From Oreocharis arfaki (taxonomy: Eukaryota; Chordata; Aves; Passeriformes; Paramythiidae): a stretch of DNA of 64,000 nt. The stretch is from positions 424,258-488,257 of the forward strand of contig VZRR01005769.1 in NCBI GenBank assembly GCA_013398015.1, read 5' to 3'. The translations under genes and the position numbers were made by a program. The notes below the pieces were generated by a model, which was not told where the DNA came from, ran no database searches, and worked only from the letters and a program-made list of their open reading frames with translations. Positions 51,820-64,000 of this stretch are shown here, piece after piece. The first letter of the stretch is position 1, and every line of letters starts with the position of its first letter.

Positions 51820-52096
51820 CAGATCCTTTCATACAGGCATGTTATTGCTGGAGACAACAAACACAAGTTTCAACGTGGAAAATGCCAGTTAGAAATAAGG
51901 CAAACCATTCTCACCTGGAGAGTAAAACAAGCTGCTTGGAGAAATTGTGGCATCTCCATGTACATGGAGATGGACGGAACTTGACTGAACGTGGCCCTGA
52001 ACAGCCTGGTCCAGCTGGTCCTTTTTTTGTGTGACTGATTAAACCAAATGACCTCCAGAAATCTCATGCAACCTTTGTAATTCTGTGATTATAAAT
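51820..52096 (+). mobile_element. CR1 LINE 3'-end fragment, old
   Basis: The segment includes agttagaaataaggcaaacc, gagaaattgtggcatctcca, ctgaacgtggccctgaacag, cctggtccagctggtccttt and aatgacctccagaaatctca, ending tttgtaattctgtgattata. The order matches the CR1 tail in forward orientation. It is diverged from the other copies and has lost the stretch that normally precedes 'ggttggactagatgacc'. It starts about 3.2 kb after the PARD3 exon. Confidence 0.85.
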
Positions 52097-53149
52097 ATAA
52101 TCAATAAAATTAAACTATTTGCTTCTCAAAGCTATTGCTTGTAAAAGCAAATGGTGTCCACAGTGACGTATTTAGCAGACAGCATATTGTGCATGTACAG
52201 CTTCCCACCATGGTTTGTCTTGTACTGGTTTGTGCCAGTGTGACACAAATCAGCTGCCTCTGCATTTTACAAGGCTGCTGCTTTTCTTTTCAGGATGTCT
52301 GGTAGGTGCTTCAGTTCCTTAAAAATGAGATATGGGGTAATTGTAAGCTACTCCTAAAGTAGCTTTTGGAGGGTCAGCATCTCCCAGAACACTGACCAGA
52401 GAGCCTAAGTAATTACTAGGAGCTAGCTGGAATTGGTGCACTCCAGTGGTGTATTTGCTCAAGTGGTCTGTATCATATATTTTAGTAGGACTCTCAGCAT
52501 CCATTTCATATTCTGGTCACAGAAACAGACTATGAAAAAAAAGGTCTAGATGAGAATCTTCTGAAGTGAGTACGCAGCTGGCTGTGAAGATGTACTAGAA
52601 GTGCAGAGAAGCAAAGAAATTGCTGCAGCTTCACATCATTGTTTACCCAGCAGCATGGCTGTTGCTTTGAGGTTCCCTGTGTGCGAGTGTGCTCTTACCC
52701 TGCAATCAGCACAAGTTTATTCCTCACAGGTAAGAGCATGCATGCAGACTTTGACTGGGAATTCATTGCTATAATAAAGTTCCTGACCTTGCTTGCCTTT
52801 CAATTCCTGTCTCTTTCTCTGGTTTCTGAGTAGTTTTTAGTTGTTCGCTGACAAATTAGTCGGGCATATCAAGTATAGTCCCTGAGGGCTCTCTTAGTTT
52901 AAGGACTGTTCAGTGTTTTAATAAATCTGAACTGGAATATAAAGTATTGCATAGAAAAACTAAGATGGAGTTTCAGACACAGTGTTTCAGTTCAGCATTG
53001 ACTTTTGATAAATTTATAAACTGTTTAGAAATCAGTGAGATGGGTACAGCCACTGCGTCTAGGAAGAAAAAGGTAATTTGCAAGGCAGTACTGATGAACA
53101 GCAAAGTCCACAATACTGTGAGAAGGATCCTGGCAATTTAGTGCATTTT

Positions 53150-53385
53150 TACAGTGCAATCAGGAATTGTGCTCTTCCATCAAAAGATCAAAAACAAACG
53201 CTGTTGTGGGCTCACTGTTGTGAGCTGGAAGGCTTAAGCTGGAGTGACCAGTTGTGGTGCCAGCTGTGGAAAAATTCTAAACTAGTTGGTGAGAGTCAAA
53301 AGAGAGCAACAAGAATAAGTTGCTTTAGGGACTGTGATGAATTGGTAGGACTGGCTTATTTAGTTAAGGAGAGATAAAAACTGGT
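53150..53385 (+). mobile_element. Ancient CR1-like ORF2 remnant
   Basis: The frame from 53078 contains LWCQLWKNSKL, ESQKRATRIS and LVGLAYLVKER. These recall the CR1 ORF2 C-terminal order (QLWxP..., VQRRATKMI..., LRELGLFSLEKRR). Spacing is about right but identity is low, so this is likely a much older CR1 insertion without a preserved 3' tail. It could also be another LINE family with the same domain. Confidence 0.6.
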
Positions 53386-56300
53386 AGGCTCCAGGTCTTC
53401 AAATGTGTTGGTATTTTTCTCCTTCTTCATGTCCGACAAGAGAAGGAGAATTGGCATTTCCTGAGAAAAAGCCTTTTTTCCTAACCCATAGGGCTAAAAA
53501 ACGTGTTTACACTTCCTGTAGCAATGCAGTATTTGTGGGAATGGTTGAGAGGCAGGTTCTGCGTGCTGCTGAGCACTCACCTGCACTGTGCTCTAAGGCA
53601 GGAGGGCTGGTGGGGGCAGATTGTCCTGTTCCTGGCTGAGCCATTGGGTTGTTTGGTGACCTCAGGTGAGCCATTTCTTGCATTCCTTGTAACAATGTGT
53701 ATGTCCTTGCATCTCAAATTTGAGTGTTCAAGAATTCCAGTGCTAAGCAAACCATTTAAAGATGGGAGTGCATAAATGTGTGAATTTCAAGTACTTTAAA
53801 ATTGGTTTAAATATGGCACTTCACTGATTTGATAGAAGTATTTATCTAAGTCTCAAATGTATATTCTGAGAATTAATATGTAAATATTTATAAGGCAAAG
53901 GCCTGGGTTTCATGGTTTGGAGCACTCCATGTTAGTGTGTTGGCAAAGAAGTGCAGAGGTGAGATCATATTTGTTCTGGTTTCAAAAGTGATGATCATTT
54001 CAGCACTCTTTCCCACAAATGACTATTAGAAACTTTTTCATTCTTGTTTGTATCTCTTTGACTCTTAATTCAACTCTGAGTCATCTTTATGTATGGAAAT
54101 AAAGATATTTTCAAATGTTGAAGAACTAAGGAATCGAGAGATTAGAAAGGGAGGGAGGGAAAGATGAGTTCATCAAAACCCAGATGTTTGGAGCTTTATC
54201 AGATCAAGTTATCTCTAGGATTAAATAGCTGATTACAAAATATAGAGAAAGTCATCCACATTTATAATGAAAGATTAGGGCTTTACAGGCAGTGCATGCT
54301 GAAGTCACTGGGAGGTTTTCCCCTCTCTACATCGAGTCTTGGATCAACTTAGCTTTCCGCTATGTGTCTCCTCGGTCACCTTCATTGGTGTTCAGATGCC
54401 CGTCTTTCCAGTGAAGTTCTAGGAATGAAATACAAAGGATTTCCAAACCATCATTCCCACTGTTACTCCCTTGCCAGGTTCTCTTATGTTTCTTTTACTG
54501 TATTGGATAATACAAAAAGAACCTTGAACTGAGGCTTGCACCTCAGCTGTTGGCATCTGAGTAAGGAAGGTTTCTCATGCACTTGAGTTTGAGGAGAAGA
54601 TTTAGCAAAGTCTGTTTCCTCACCTTCTGGTGCTCTCGCCGTTCAGGAATTCTTATCACATTTTATCCCTATAGCTCTGTGAGGGATATGATTGTTTAAA
54701 AGCCAGGGTTATTGAATCAAAAAATCAGTACCAGGTGCCCCTTTCTTCCACGAGGCTAAATTTGATCTTTGTACAGCACAGTTCTGACTGGAGTGATCTC
54801 CAGTTGGTGTTTTCTCCAAGCGTAGTGCTCTGCTGTTAATTTGGGATTGTTGAGCAGTTTAAAAACCATGTGTTTTTGATGAGACTGTGACACGTTTGTA
54901 AAAACAAATGGATTCTAAACTGCTTAAATTTCTAAATTAACCTTTAATATCTTCAATCTTCTCGGTATACCAGCAAGCAAAATACTGTTGCTTCTAGTAG
55001 GATTAAAAAAATCCCTGAAACCAATAAAGTAAAAAAATTTTAGAACTTACTGGTTCTCTAGAGGAAACCTGAGTAATTGTGGTGCATTTCAAGATGTTAT
55101 TCTGTATGGTGAAGACTTCTATCTACAAGTACTAATAATGGGAAGTAATAAAAATACAGTATTTTTTCTGATACCTAGTTGTACCACAGCTAGAGAATAT
55201 AGTACAAGAGGGATAATAAGGAAGGGTTGTGAAGATGTAAGTATGGAATCTGAACAGTTTAAGAAGTCAGGTTTGGATATTAGTCTAAATTTGACATCTT
55301 AAATAGATTTAATGATCACTTGAACAACAAGCTATAATGGAAATCAGAGCTGTATTCTCAGAATATTTCAACACTCATATGTGGTGGTGATGGTGTTTCT
55401 GGGTTTTATTTTCCATTTGTTTAAATGGAAGGCAACTTTTCCATAATGGAACTCTATTTTTGTGTATGCAAAAATATTATGCCATTTTATCCAATCAAAC
55501 ATTGCAGTGTAGCTGCTCAAGTCTGTCATATTGTGGTATCATGGGTTTAATTGAGATAGAGCTATATGTTTGTTTAAGGAGTTTGTCATCACACATATCA
55601 ATGAATATTATACCAGTAAGTGTAATAATTCTTAAAGTAGATACTTTCTTGATTGCTCCACTGTTTCTTGTAATTTCATTATAAGCACACAAAGAGGAGG
55701 ACAGTGAAGGCAAAGGAACATCAATCTGAAATGAGTAGGGAATGCTTTCTCACAATACAGACAACCACCCTGTGAAATTTTTTACTTTATGAAGGCATAT
55801 GTACATATTACATTTTTTTTTCCCAACACTTTCTAAAAACCTTATGCAATATTTATAGATAGTTGTTCTGAAATGTGATAAAACGGTATGCTTCAAGGCA
55901 TCCTTAACATTCAGAGCCACTAGTCTGCAACATTAGCTGGTATCCCAGTCGTGTTTTGCTTTGCTTTGAGGCAACAGCAGTGGTCTTTGAAGGGGTATGG
56001 GGGGGTGGGCAACTTACATTAATTATGCACAAAAAAATTTCCGACAGGAGAGGCTGCAGAGTTTATCAAAGGTACTTAATTACTCACTTGGTCCTAAGCA
56101 GGCTGATCTTGTGGGATTGGTGTTTTAGGGCTAATGAAGAGAGGTCTGTGCTGGGGGCTCTGTGCCATGCTGTCGATGAGTTCACCCTGTGTTCAATGCA
56201 TCAGCTACTGCATGGCTGCCCCCCCCAAAAAGCACGTGGATATTTTTGATCACAAGCCCAATGTTGTAAGATATTACACTTATCCTTTATTAGGCTAAAC

Positions 56301-56839
56301 TTGTATTTTAGTGTGAGAATTGTTGCTTTTGTTCATAATGCACAAGGGATCTTCTTGCTCCTTTCCTTAATACATTTACAGCACATTAACTCACTTTTTT
56401 TTTTTTTTAGATGGGGATGTGTTTTGGAGATAGTCCATCTCTTTGGGTGATTACTGGGAAAAAGTTGCTTTAAATTCTGTGTCTTTTGACATGTTCCTTT
56501 GAGAAGGATGAGAGAAAGAGACAGATGGCCACTAGTTGAATAGGCTTGTTTTTTAGGTTTTTTAAAATTTACTCTCATGCATTGAAAAGGACTGAAACAT
56601 GATACTGAAATAAAGGAGTGGGTGAGAAATAACTTTTCATTAATTTATTACCTTATTTCATACTTGTAAAAAAGATAAAATTTGCTCTTTCTCCTACCCA
56701 TCTCTTGCTGTAAATCTTAAATGAATTATGTAATTAAGATGAGTGCCAGCTTCAGAATGCTGTGGGTTTATGTTAGGGGCAGATGAAGCATTCAGGGTGA
56801 GAATAAAGTGTATGTATTTAAAAGAACTTTTCTCTTTGA

Positions 56840-57160
56840 CCCTTGGCACTGGATGCCATGGAAGTGACAGCCTTGGCTCCACCCATGGACCTGCCGAGGT
56901 CTGAGCCAAGACGAGGCATGAGCCCAGCTCCTGCTCTCCTGCTGCCACAGCTTGGCTCGGCTCAGTGTAGCTCAGTGTCCCCAGCTACTCTGCAGGCTGG
57001 GCCCCTCAGCTCAGCTCCCCTTTTGTGACACTGCAGCGACAGACTGGGTCCCCCTTCGTGACACAATTGCTACCTTGGTGGTGGGGGCTTTTACTGCCTG
57101 GGCTGATGCCAGAGCTGGGCTGTTTTGGGTTGGAATGAATGTGAACTCAGGCTGTGTTCC
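56840..57160. other. GC-rich block with short internal repeats
   Basis: This block is GC-rich with imperfect repetition. The phrase 'ggctcggctcagtgtagctcagtgt' style of GGCTC/CTCAGTG units occurs near 56953-56980, and a pair of 15-mers (ccccttttgtgacac at 57017-57031 and cccccttcgtgacac at 57050-57064) lies 33 bp apart. No coding family is recognised. Confidence 0.4.
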
Positions 57161-59384
57161 AGGTCTGTGTTTCTAGCTTCTGTTACAGATTTAGGTAACT
57201 AATGCTATCAATAGTTTTAGATTTACAGAAAGTAGAAATGATTGTATATGTAGACAGGGAGTTGGGGACCATGTGGGTTTACAAACAAAAGCAAACAGTG
57301 GCGCTTAGGTTAAGATGTTGCTTCTGCTTGCATGCATACGGTAAAAGGCTGTACAGAGACAGCAAGAGCAAGCTTGCATTAACTTCCAAAAATTGTGCAT
57401 ATGAGTCAGAAACTAGGCTTCTCAAAGCAAACTTTGATCAGCCATTAAAACCTTATCCTGAGGGGTTGGATTTGATTCAGTTCTCTGTACAGCACTGTTC
57501 ATATTCACAACTGAAAGTAAAATTGGACCCTTTTGGCAATTGCTGGGCAACAACTGATTCAAAGCAGACATGACAGATGAGGTTAATACCAACATACTTC
57601 AGGTTCTGCATCTGAGCTAAATGCTCAAGGCAGCCCAGTTTCTCATTCTTGGACACCTTTAGGGTGCATTTGTCTAGCCTGTTTTACAGCTTACTTCAGA
57701 GTGAAATGGACCATTGACTTGTCAAGGTGCACTGGCTAATCTCTATTGATGGGAGAGAAATGGAGTTGACCAGTTCCAAAATACATGTCTGCGAATCCCA
57801 TTCTGCCTGTGATTTAACTCACACCATAAAAATACATTCTTACATGAAAGATTAAAAAAAAAATAATTATGAAGTAGGACGTTGCCTTTGTTGCCTTAAA
57901 AAAGGTCATTTGCAAATTTGGAAGAGAAAGGCTAATTTTGCTTGGCCTCAGGAAGTTCCTACAGAGCCCTGATTATGCTTGGGAAGTATATTTGGATTGT
58001 GGACGGTATGTCATGAATGCAGAAAGTCCCATGTTTGATTTTTTTCAGAGTAGAATTGGGTTTGAGACACTTGGATGGTGTTTTATGGTTAAACCAACAG
58101 TGCTATCTGCCTTGGGTCTGACACTGGTATTTGGTCACTTTTGATGCTGCTCCCAAATGGGTAAACCTATGCAAAGGGGCAGCCGTGCTATTTCTTGCCA
58201 TGTGTTGTCAGATGTTGGAGTATTAGAGGTGCCATGTGACACTGAAAGCCATCCCAAATCTGGAGGAATAAGCGTGATGTGGGGTTCATGAGGTCTGAAG
58301 CACAAGCGTTGTCTTCACTGCTCTATGCAGTTGGGTGTCTCTGTACCCCATTCCCTCACACACTGTGCAGGGCGGTACAGCCATCCTGCCTTTCCTGGTG
58401 TTCAGGGTGTCCTGGCTCCCTGTGGGCTCGGGAAAGTTCCCTGTATACACACTCAGCCTCTGAATGGGTGGCTGGTTAAAGGAGCATCCCTCAAATATAT
58501 GCTATTAAAGTAAATGCATTTGTAAGTTTACAGACAGAATAATGATGGGCAACAACTGCTGAAACTGGTTCAAATGAAATAACATTTGAAGCAATGCTAG
58601 CAGTTCATTTTAGTAGATTATAAAAGAAGAAAATTATGTTCACCAGTTTCTAACAAGTTGGAGAATGGACACATGTGCCTTGTTAACAGGCCTTATATAA
58701 TACACAAAGAAGTCTTTCAGTGTTTTTTGATAAGTCCTGACTTGATCTCTCTGCTTTTGGGCTTTTTGGAGGTTTTCTGCATATGAAAGCTTTCTCCACC
58801 AACTACAAAAATGACGTTCACTTCTTCTGTTCCAACCCATTTTGAGCTCTGATGTTTAAGACTTTCATTAGATGACAGAGAGATTTTAGGTCAAACACTG
58901 CCTGACTTTCACAATGATTTCCATCTGAAGGGTCTTATATAGTATAGTCTCTTCATGTTTTATTTAAAATTTTAGTTGGGCTCTTGACTCATGGAAAAAT
59001 AAATAAAAATGAAGGTCTTACTGCAGTAAAAAACCATGAAACTGCTCTGTCAGATGAACTGCATGACATTTATCCATGGGAAATATCCATTAAGTGAGTG
59101 AATAAAGTTACTGCTCTAGTTTGACATAGTAGGCAATATTTCTGTGAGTATTGTACATGTAGATGATTTACCTCTGCCTCTGTTTTAAGTTCACCTTTAA
59201 AATAATAAAACACAAGTGGGCAAAGTCTTCCCGTAATCCTGCTTTCTCATAGCTCTTTGTTATGTTGCTTAAAACATAACATTACAGTGTAATACGTATT
59301 TTCAGTTCTTCCACCCATAGAAGGTAGGGGGAAAATCTGTTTGCAGTTAGTGCTGGTACTGAGATATTATTTCTGGTCTGTGCT

Positions 59385-60010
59385 TCAGCGGTGACTGGGG
59401 GAGCAGGATGTGCAGCTGACGGCTCGAGGAGGGGTCACTGCCGGGGTGCCGCTCCAGGAGCTTGAGGAGGAGAAGCCGTGTGTAAGCAGTAATGGAGGGA
59501 AGGAGAAGAAAACAGAACTGTTTAAAAACCTATTGCCCCAGAAGTGAAGGGTGAAAAAGCTTCAGCGAAACCGCAGCTGGGAATACTCATAGATGTTTGT
59601 TTACTGCAGCTTGGTCTGCGTATTTCTTGTGTTAGCTGAAGAGTTTATCCCAAACTCTGTGTTTGGCAGCTGCTGTGCAGTAGTGTGTCGTGGTGGTGGC
59701 AAATCCAGAGAGCCCATAGAAAATGGGGGTACCAAAGCGCTGCATGCTTGAGCCATGTCCTCAGTGGTGCTGGGAGGAGCAGCTGCCCTCCGAGGGTGCC
59801 GGCTCTGGCTTTGCTGTGGGTCATCTGTGCCCAGAGCATGCTGCAGACCCCAGGCAGGGAAACAGCGCTTGGGGCAGTGTGTGCTTTGCTGGGCTTGGGC
59901 CCTTTGCTGGGCTTGGGCCCTTTGCTGGGCTCGGACCCCGCAGTCCCTGCTGCAGCTCACGGCTGCCGGGTATGTGCCCAGCAGAATGAGCTCCAGGAGG
60001 AGAGCTGTGC
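59385..60010. other. GC-rich block containing the minisatellite and a long chance frame
   Basis: Base composition rises sharply here relative to both sides (for example gctcgaggaggggtcactgc cggggtgccgctccaggagc; later cgctgcatgcttgagccatg). The frame 59685-60251 on + is open for 188 codons, the longest in the window. It is Cys/Trp/Leu-rich, spans the minisatellite and resembles no family I know; low stop frequency in GC-rich DNA explains it. The block may be an old unrecognised repeat or a regulatory element. Confidence 0.4.
59884..59937. repeat. 18-bp minisatellite, three units
   Basis: The unit ctttgctgggcttgggcc occurs at 59884-59901 and identically at 59902-59919. A third copy, ctttgctgggctcggacc at 59920-59937, has two changes. 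Because 18 is a multiple of three, all frames stay open across it. It sits in the middle of a GC-rich block. Confidence 0.92.
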
Positions 60011-61797
60011 TTGTGTGCGTTGTTTCGCTGCTGTATGGAAGTTCCATACAGCTCCCAATGGCTGTCAGTTCTGGGTAGATTGTAATGCAGCTATTTATGT
60101 GCTGTTTGCCTGGTGTGGCTGCTGGTGTACAAGCTGGCTTCTAGGAGTCTTCATTGTGCGTTTTACCAGGGTGATTTCGTGCATGCGAATTCTGTGCATG
60201 AGATTCCTATTATGGGATGAATTGAATATTAAATTACTTCTCAAACCCTGAAGGCAGTACATCAGCTTCACTCATACTGAGCAATTTGTGCTATGCTGTA
60301 TGTACCATATACCAGTTTCAGTTTCTGAGTTCTCCCAGGGCTAGGATTTTGGTCCATTTGTTTCCATTTTTCTTTTTCAAAGTCGGAATGTTTCACTAGA
60401 GGTGAAAAATATTTTTAATGAAGTATTTTAATTTGCTCTTATGTTATGGGCTTGTATTTCACCCTCCCCTCATCCAGGTTTTGCCAGATGTTTTAAATAT
60501 CTTCTCAGTACATGTGCTTTCAAGGTTTTTCTGCAAATCCAATTGTGTTTAACAGGCACTGAGTCCTTGTGAATCACTGTTGTATTTTTCTCTACTTTAT
60601 GCCTCCCAGATTTGACAGATGTCTCGAGTTCTAGGACAGGAGGTTTTCAGTGTTTTCTGTATGAAAGCAGATAAGATTGGTACACAGTTATAATTTCCTC
60701 AGAAAGGAACAGAGTTTCAGACCTCTGTGGGAGGAAGGCATTTCATTGACTACATGTTTTTACAGCATTTAGTAAGTTTAGTAAGTAATTAAATCCAATA
60801 ATTCATCTTATGCTGTATCAAAAGGGATGGCTTTTGTAAGGAAGGCTGTATTTGTGGGGCTTTTCTCACATTTCCTCTTTTTTTTTTTTGAGAGTCCTTG
60901 TATGTGTAACATTTAAGCCAAATACAGTGTTTCATTTATCTTTCCTTGGAAAAAGTTCTTTAAAGTGATAATTTTAGCTAGAGGGATGGTAATTTTCACC
61001 CATAGATACATGTGGTTAATTCAGTTTTATTTTCCTTTTGACCAGCCAAATTAAATACATTTGTTTCATTTTAGTCATAACTATTTTATTACTTGCACTG
61101 CAATGTAAACTGCTTGCTCTGTGTTTCCTTCCTTAATTTTTTCCCTCAGTAATATTTTTTGTCATTTGTTTGTGAGATACCTGAAGGGTCATTTTTAACA
61201 AAGAAAAATGAGGAAATATCAAAGGTAGGGCTGCTGATGAAGGCTCTTTGTGTGCTCTGTGCTTTCTGTCTGTAGTTTTCAAGCTGCAGAATGTGAGATG
61301 CTCAGCACGTGTGATGGGGATGAGGCATTAACCCGAGAGAAGGTTTGCTGGTGGCTTGATGCTCCTTCCTTCTGTTTCCATTTGCTGACTTCCAGATTGA
61401 GAACCCGGTGCATCTGGGTTAACTTGATGCCTCGTGGAAATTTTAGAAAGGAGACAACCACTTTGTATCAGCCTGTGATCAGAAACAGAAGGAGAATGGA
61501 AAAGAGAAGGCATGAAGAATAAAAGAACAAAGATGCATGGATCAGAAAAGGGGAGGGGGGAGGGCAGGAAGAGGAGCTAGTGGCAGGGAATGCTTACCTC
61601 CCTGGGGACAAATAAAAATACATAAGTGTTTCCTTGATGTTACTTTGCTGTATAAACAATTACCCTAGGACCCATGTAAATGATGTATGACTGTGAAAGT
61701 GAGTAGGTTGCTGCTGCCCTCCCGCTCACCCTTTCTCTTTGCAAAACTCTCTGTAGAACCTGAGACCTGGTCCATGCCAGAAACTGAAGAAAAAAAC

Positions 61798-61812
61798 AAA
61801 AAAAAAAAAAAA
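61798..61812. repeat. Poly-A (15)
   Basis: A run of 15 A preceded by gaagaaaaaaac. It lies downstream of a purine-rich, G-rich stretch (about 61541-61570). Confidence 0.85.
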
Positions 61813-62819
61813 GTTAAAGACATGAAAAGGAAGGATAATCCCACATGATTACACTTTTGTTATTTCTCAAGTGTTAATCACAAAATGAAAAATGGTAGTG
61901 TGTAATGTTAGATTTGTATAAGTGCATGATGACATTTTGAATTACCTTTCCTGAAACACAAACTGTGGATTGTCTGACATAGAAGACATTCACTGAATTG
62001 CAGAGCTTTGAAAATGACAGTCCTGGGGCTTTGATGGATTCTCTGTCTCCTGAAGTCTTGAAATTAAAGTCAATATTTTTCTGTATTTCCAACAGAAGTT
62101 AAAAGACTAAATGCAGACATTATTGCATGGTGTACCTGGGCTTATATAGGTGTTTGACAGGATGATCGCAGGGTGTCTTCAGGATTTGAGTTATGAGTCT
62201 TGTTTGGAGTCTCGCAGTAGTGCTGCAATGTGTGCAGCAAATGATTCTCCACGTACTTGGACCTAGGCTTTTCTCATTTAAGATTATTCTGTATTTATTT
62301 TCTTAACTTTTTTTTTGGTGCAGTTTTTCCAGCTGCACCCTCTCTCATTGTTTACATTGTCCATTCTAGCCAGTTCTGTAGTCCTTCCATCCTGTCTGCC
62401 ACAGAAATCTGTAGCTATACTGCTGCAATACCCTTTGCTCCTGCAAACCCCCCAGCAGCCAGGTTTCCCATTCATCCGTACCCTACATTTTGTTTGTAGG
62501 TGGAGCACGTTTACTTGATTAGGTTTGTTTTGTCTTGCTTTGTCATGTGTTTGGGGTTTTTTTAGGATAAAAAGGAGAAAATTAATTTTAAAGGGGGTTT
62601 TTTTTGTATCTGTTCAGCACCTCCTTGGTGCAGAGGAAGTGCAAACTAAGGAGGATGGACAGCATCTGCTTGAGTCACCATGGCTTGGCCTGGTTGTGTT
62701 CTCCTGTGGGACTGGCTGGCAAGTCAGCTGCTACCCAGGAAACTGAAGCCGACAAAAATTCTGCATTAACTTTTTACACTTCCTTGGCCTTTTAACAGAA
62801 ACTGATCTGTTTTGGCTCA

Positions 62820-62880
62820 GAAAAAAAAACAAACAAAAACCCACCAACCAACCAACCAAAAAAAACCAACAAAAAACCCA
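62820..62880. repeat. A-rich tract with (CCAA)4 microsatellite
   Basis: The tract contains only A and C apart from its edges. Within it CCAA is repeated four times in tandem (62844-62859). Confidence 0.88.
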
Positions 62881-64000
62881 ATGTTTTGAGCCCTTTTTCT
62901 TCCCGGAGTATTTATTCTCTTTGCTGTACTTCATGGCCAACTGCTGGCGTAGCTGTATTACAAAAAATTCCTAAGACTGCATTTTGCAGCAATGGCCTCA
63001 AGTGTGCTCTGACTTAATTAGTAGCAAAACCCAGCTTATATCTCTGGCTGTATGAGAGGCTTCACGCTGTTGTGTGACTGCTTATTGTTGAACATTTAGT
63101 ACAGAAGACAGTTTACCTTACAGATGTGGGGTTCATTTTTGCAAGAAAAACAGGTTAAATATGTAAGTCACCACGTAAATGCTAAGTATGATTATAAAAT
63201 GCAAAAATGATGATACAGAATTCTGTGAGGAGAGACGTGCGAGACTGCCTGTGGGCCTAGGTTTTTAGTCCTTTGCTTTTACAGCAAGAGACTAGAAATG
63301 CTTATGCAATATTAATTCAAGATATACAGCAAATTGGCATTTGGAAGCATTCAATTTTCCTCATAATTGTTCTCCATTCACTTGGCCGATTATCAGTAAT
63401 TTCAGGGAATTAAAGATGCTCTTTTTAGAAGTTTCTAGTGAACTCTTTAGAATTGTCAAACAATAACAAACCTGCCACTTAGGCAGCAATTTTCCCTCTT
63501 GCTGTCCTCATGCTGATGTTAGATCACTGTTTGGAAAGGCTAGACAAGCAAACTGCTATGCAGTAAATCGGCAGGAAAATTTTTTCAGCCTCATGCTGCT
63601 GAGTGAATTTTAATCGAAGAATTTTTGTGTTTGTTTTGTTCATGCAAAGACTTTTATCCTCCAGTTTGGGAGCAGAGAGGTTAGTCCTCTTTGATAGCAA
63701 ATCTGCTAAAGTGTATTTTGTTAAAGAACTTAATATTGTATTTTTGTGGATTAAGCTTGTTATTTTTCTGTCATCTCTAGGTGAATCCCACTGGAATGCA
63801 ATTCAAAGCACGTGATGTCCAGTTCTGTCCTTTTCCTCTGCTTTAATGTGGAAAGGGAAACAAAATAGTTAAAACCCCTCAGGAAGGGGGTTATGAAGTG
63901 CCATTTACTGAAAAGGTGGCAGTCTGTCCTCTCTGTCTGTGTCACAGGACTTCCTAAAGCACAAAGTGTGCCCAGGGACAAGAACTGCAAAACGTCTGTG

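Larger units (their letters stand above)
48603..64000 (+). other. PARD3: PARD3 intron downstream of the recognised exon (partial)
   Basis: The next PARD3 exon should begin by completing an Asn codon and continue MPLHVRRSSDP. No such frame appears before 64000, so this intron runs off the window. It contains a CpG-dense patch about 2.1 kb after the donor, two CR1 fragments, a GC-rich block at 56.84-57.16 kb and a GC-rich block with a minisatellite at 59.4-60.0 kb. Confidence 0.85.
60252..64000. other. Unique intron at the end of the window
   Basis: Beyond the A-rich tracts at 61.80 and 62.82 kb and a G-rich stretch near 61.54-61.57 kb, I see no repeat, RNA gene or exon. Confidence 0.55.

Noticed and set aside
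59685..60251. 188-codon open frame on +
   Set aside because: It crosses a minisatellite in GC-rich DNA, other frames are also open there, and the composition (Cys, Trp, Leu) is that of random GC-rich translation.
1..64000. CRISPR arrays, operons, phage or bacterial genes
   Set aside because: No regularly spaced repeats and no dense coding. CR1 repeats and spliced exon structure show animal nuclear DNA.

Overview
The window looks like a single stretch of bird nuclear DNA lying inside one large gene, PARD3 (par-3 family cell polarity regulator), read on the + strand. The evidence for a bird is the interspersed repeats. At least seven fragments of CR1 LINE retrotransposons are present, several ending in the CR1 8-bp terminal motif (ATTCTGTG/ATTCTATG), and there is one LTR-like block. 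There are no Alu, L1 or other mammalian repeats. Order within birds cannot be fixed from this sequence; a songbird is possible but unproven. One ambiguous base (n, 40659) shows that this is an assembly.

Layout: positions 1-48421 are intron, 48422-48602 is one clear coding exon of PARD3 (60 codons plus one base, canonical AG and GT borders), and 48603-64000 is the next intron. I matched the exon to the protein from memory: it should be the third coding exon, covering about residues 75-134. I could not find the expected preceding exon (ending in the acidic ILDLDD...DDKDR segment) or the following one (starting MPLHVRRSSDP) in the window, so both flanking introns run past its edges.

The introns hold CR1 pieces at about 0.73, 1.9, 3.6, 13.5-14.3, 40.2-40.9, 41.1-41.4, 51.8-52.1 and 53.2-53.4 kb. 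They also hold a probable solo LTR near 4.1-4.4 kb, and homopolymer and simple repeats. A CpG-dense patch lies 2.1 kb downstream of the exon (about 50.69-50.83 kb). A GC-rich block with an 18-bp minisatellite lies at 59.4-60.0 kb. A few short perfect inverted repeats and a near-consensus palindromic CTCF-like motif (16.52 kb) complete the list. No second protein gene, tRNA or rRNA could be supported. The many short open frames behave as chance frames in AT-rich intron.

I found no new biological system. The observations most worth checking are the odd acceptor architecture of the PARD3 exon (decoy AG behind the strongest pyrimidine tract), the intronic CpG-dense patch, the CTCF-like palindrome, and the rearranged CR1 copy at 40.2-40.9 kb that carries both an internal duplication and a deletion at the ambiguous base.
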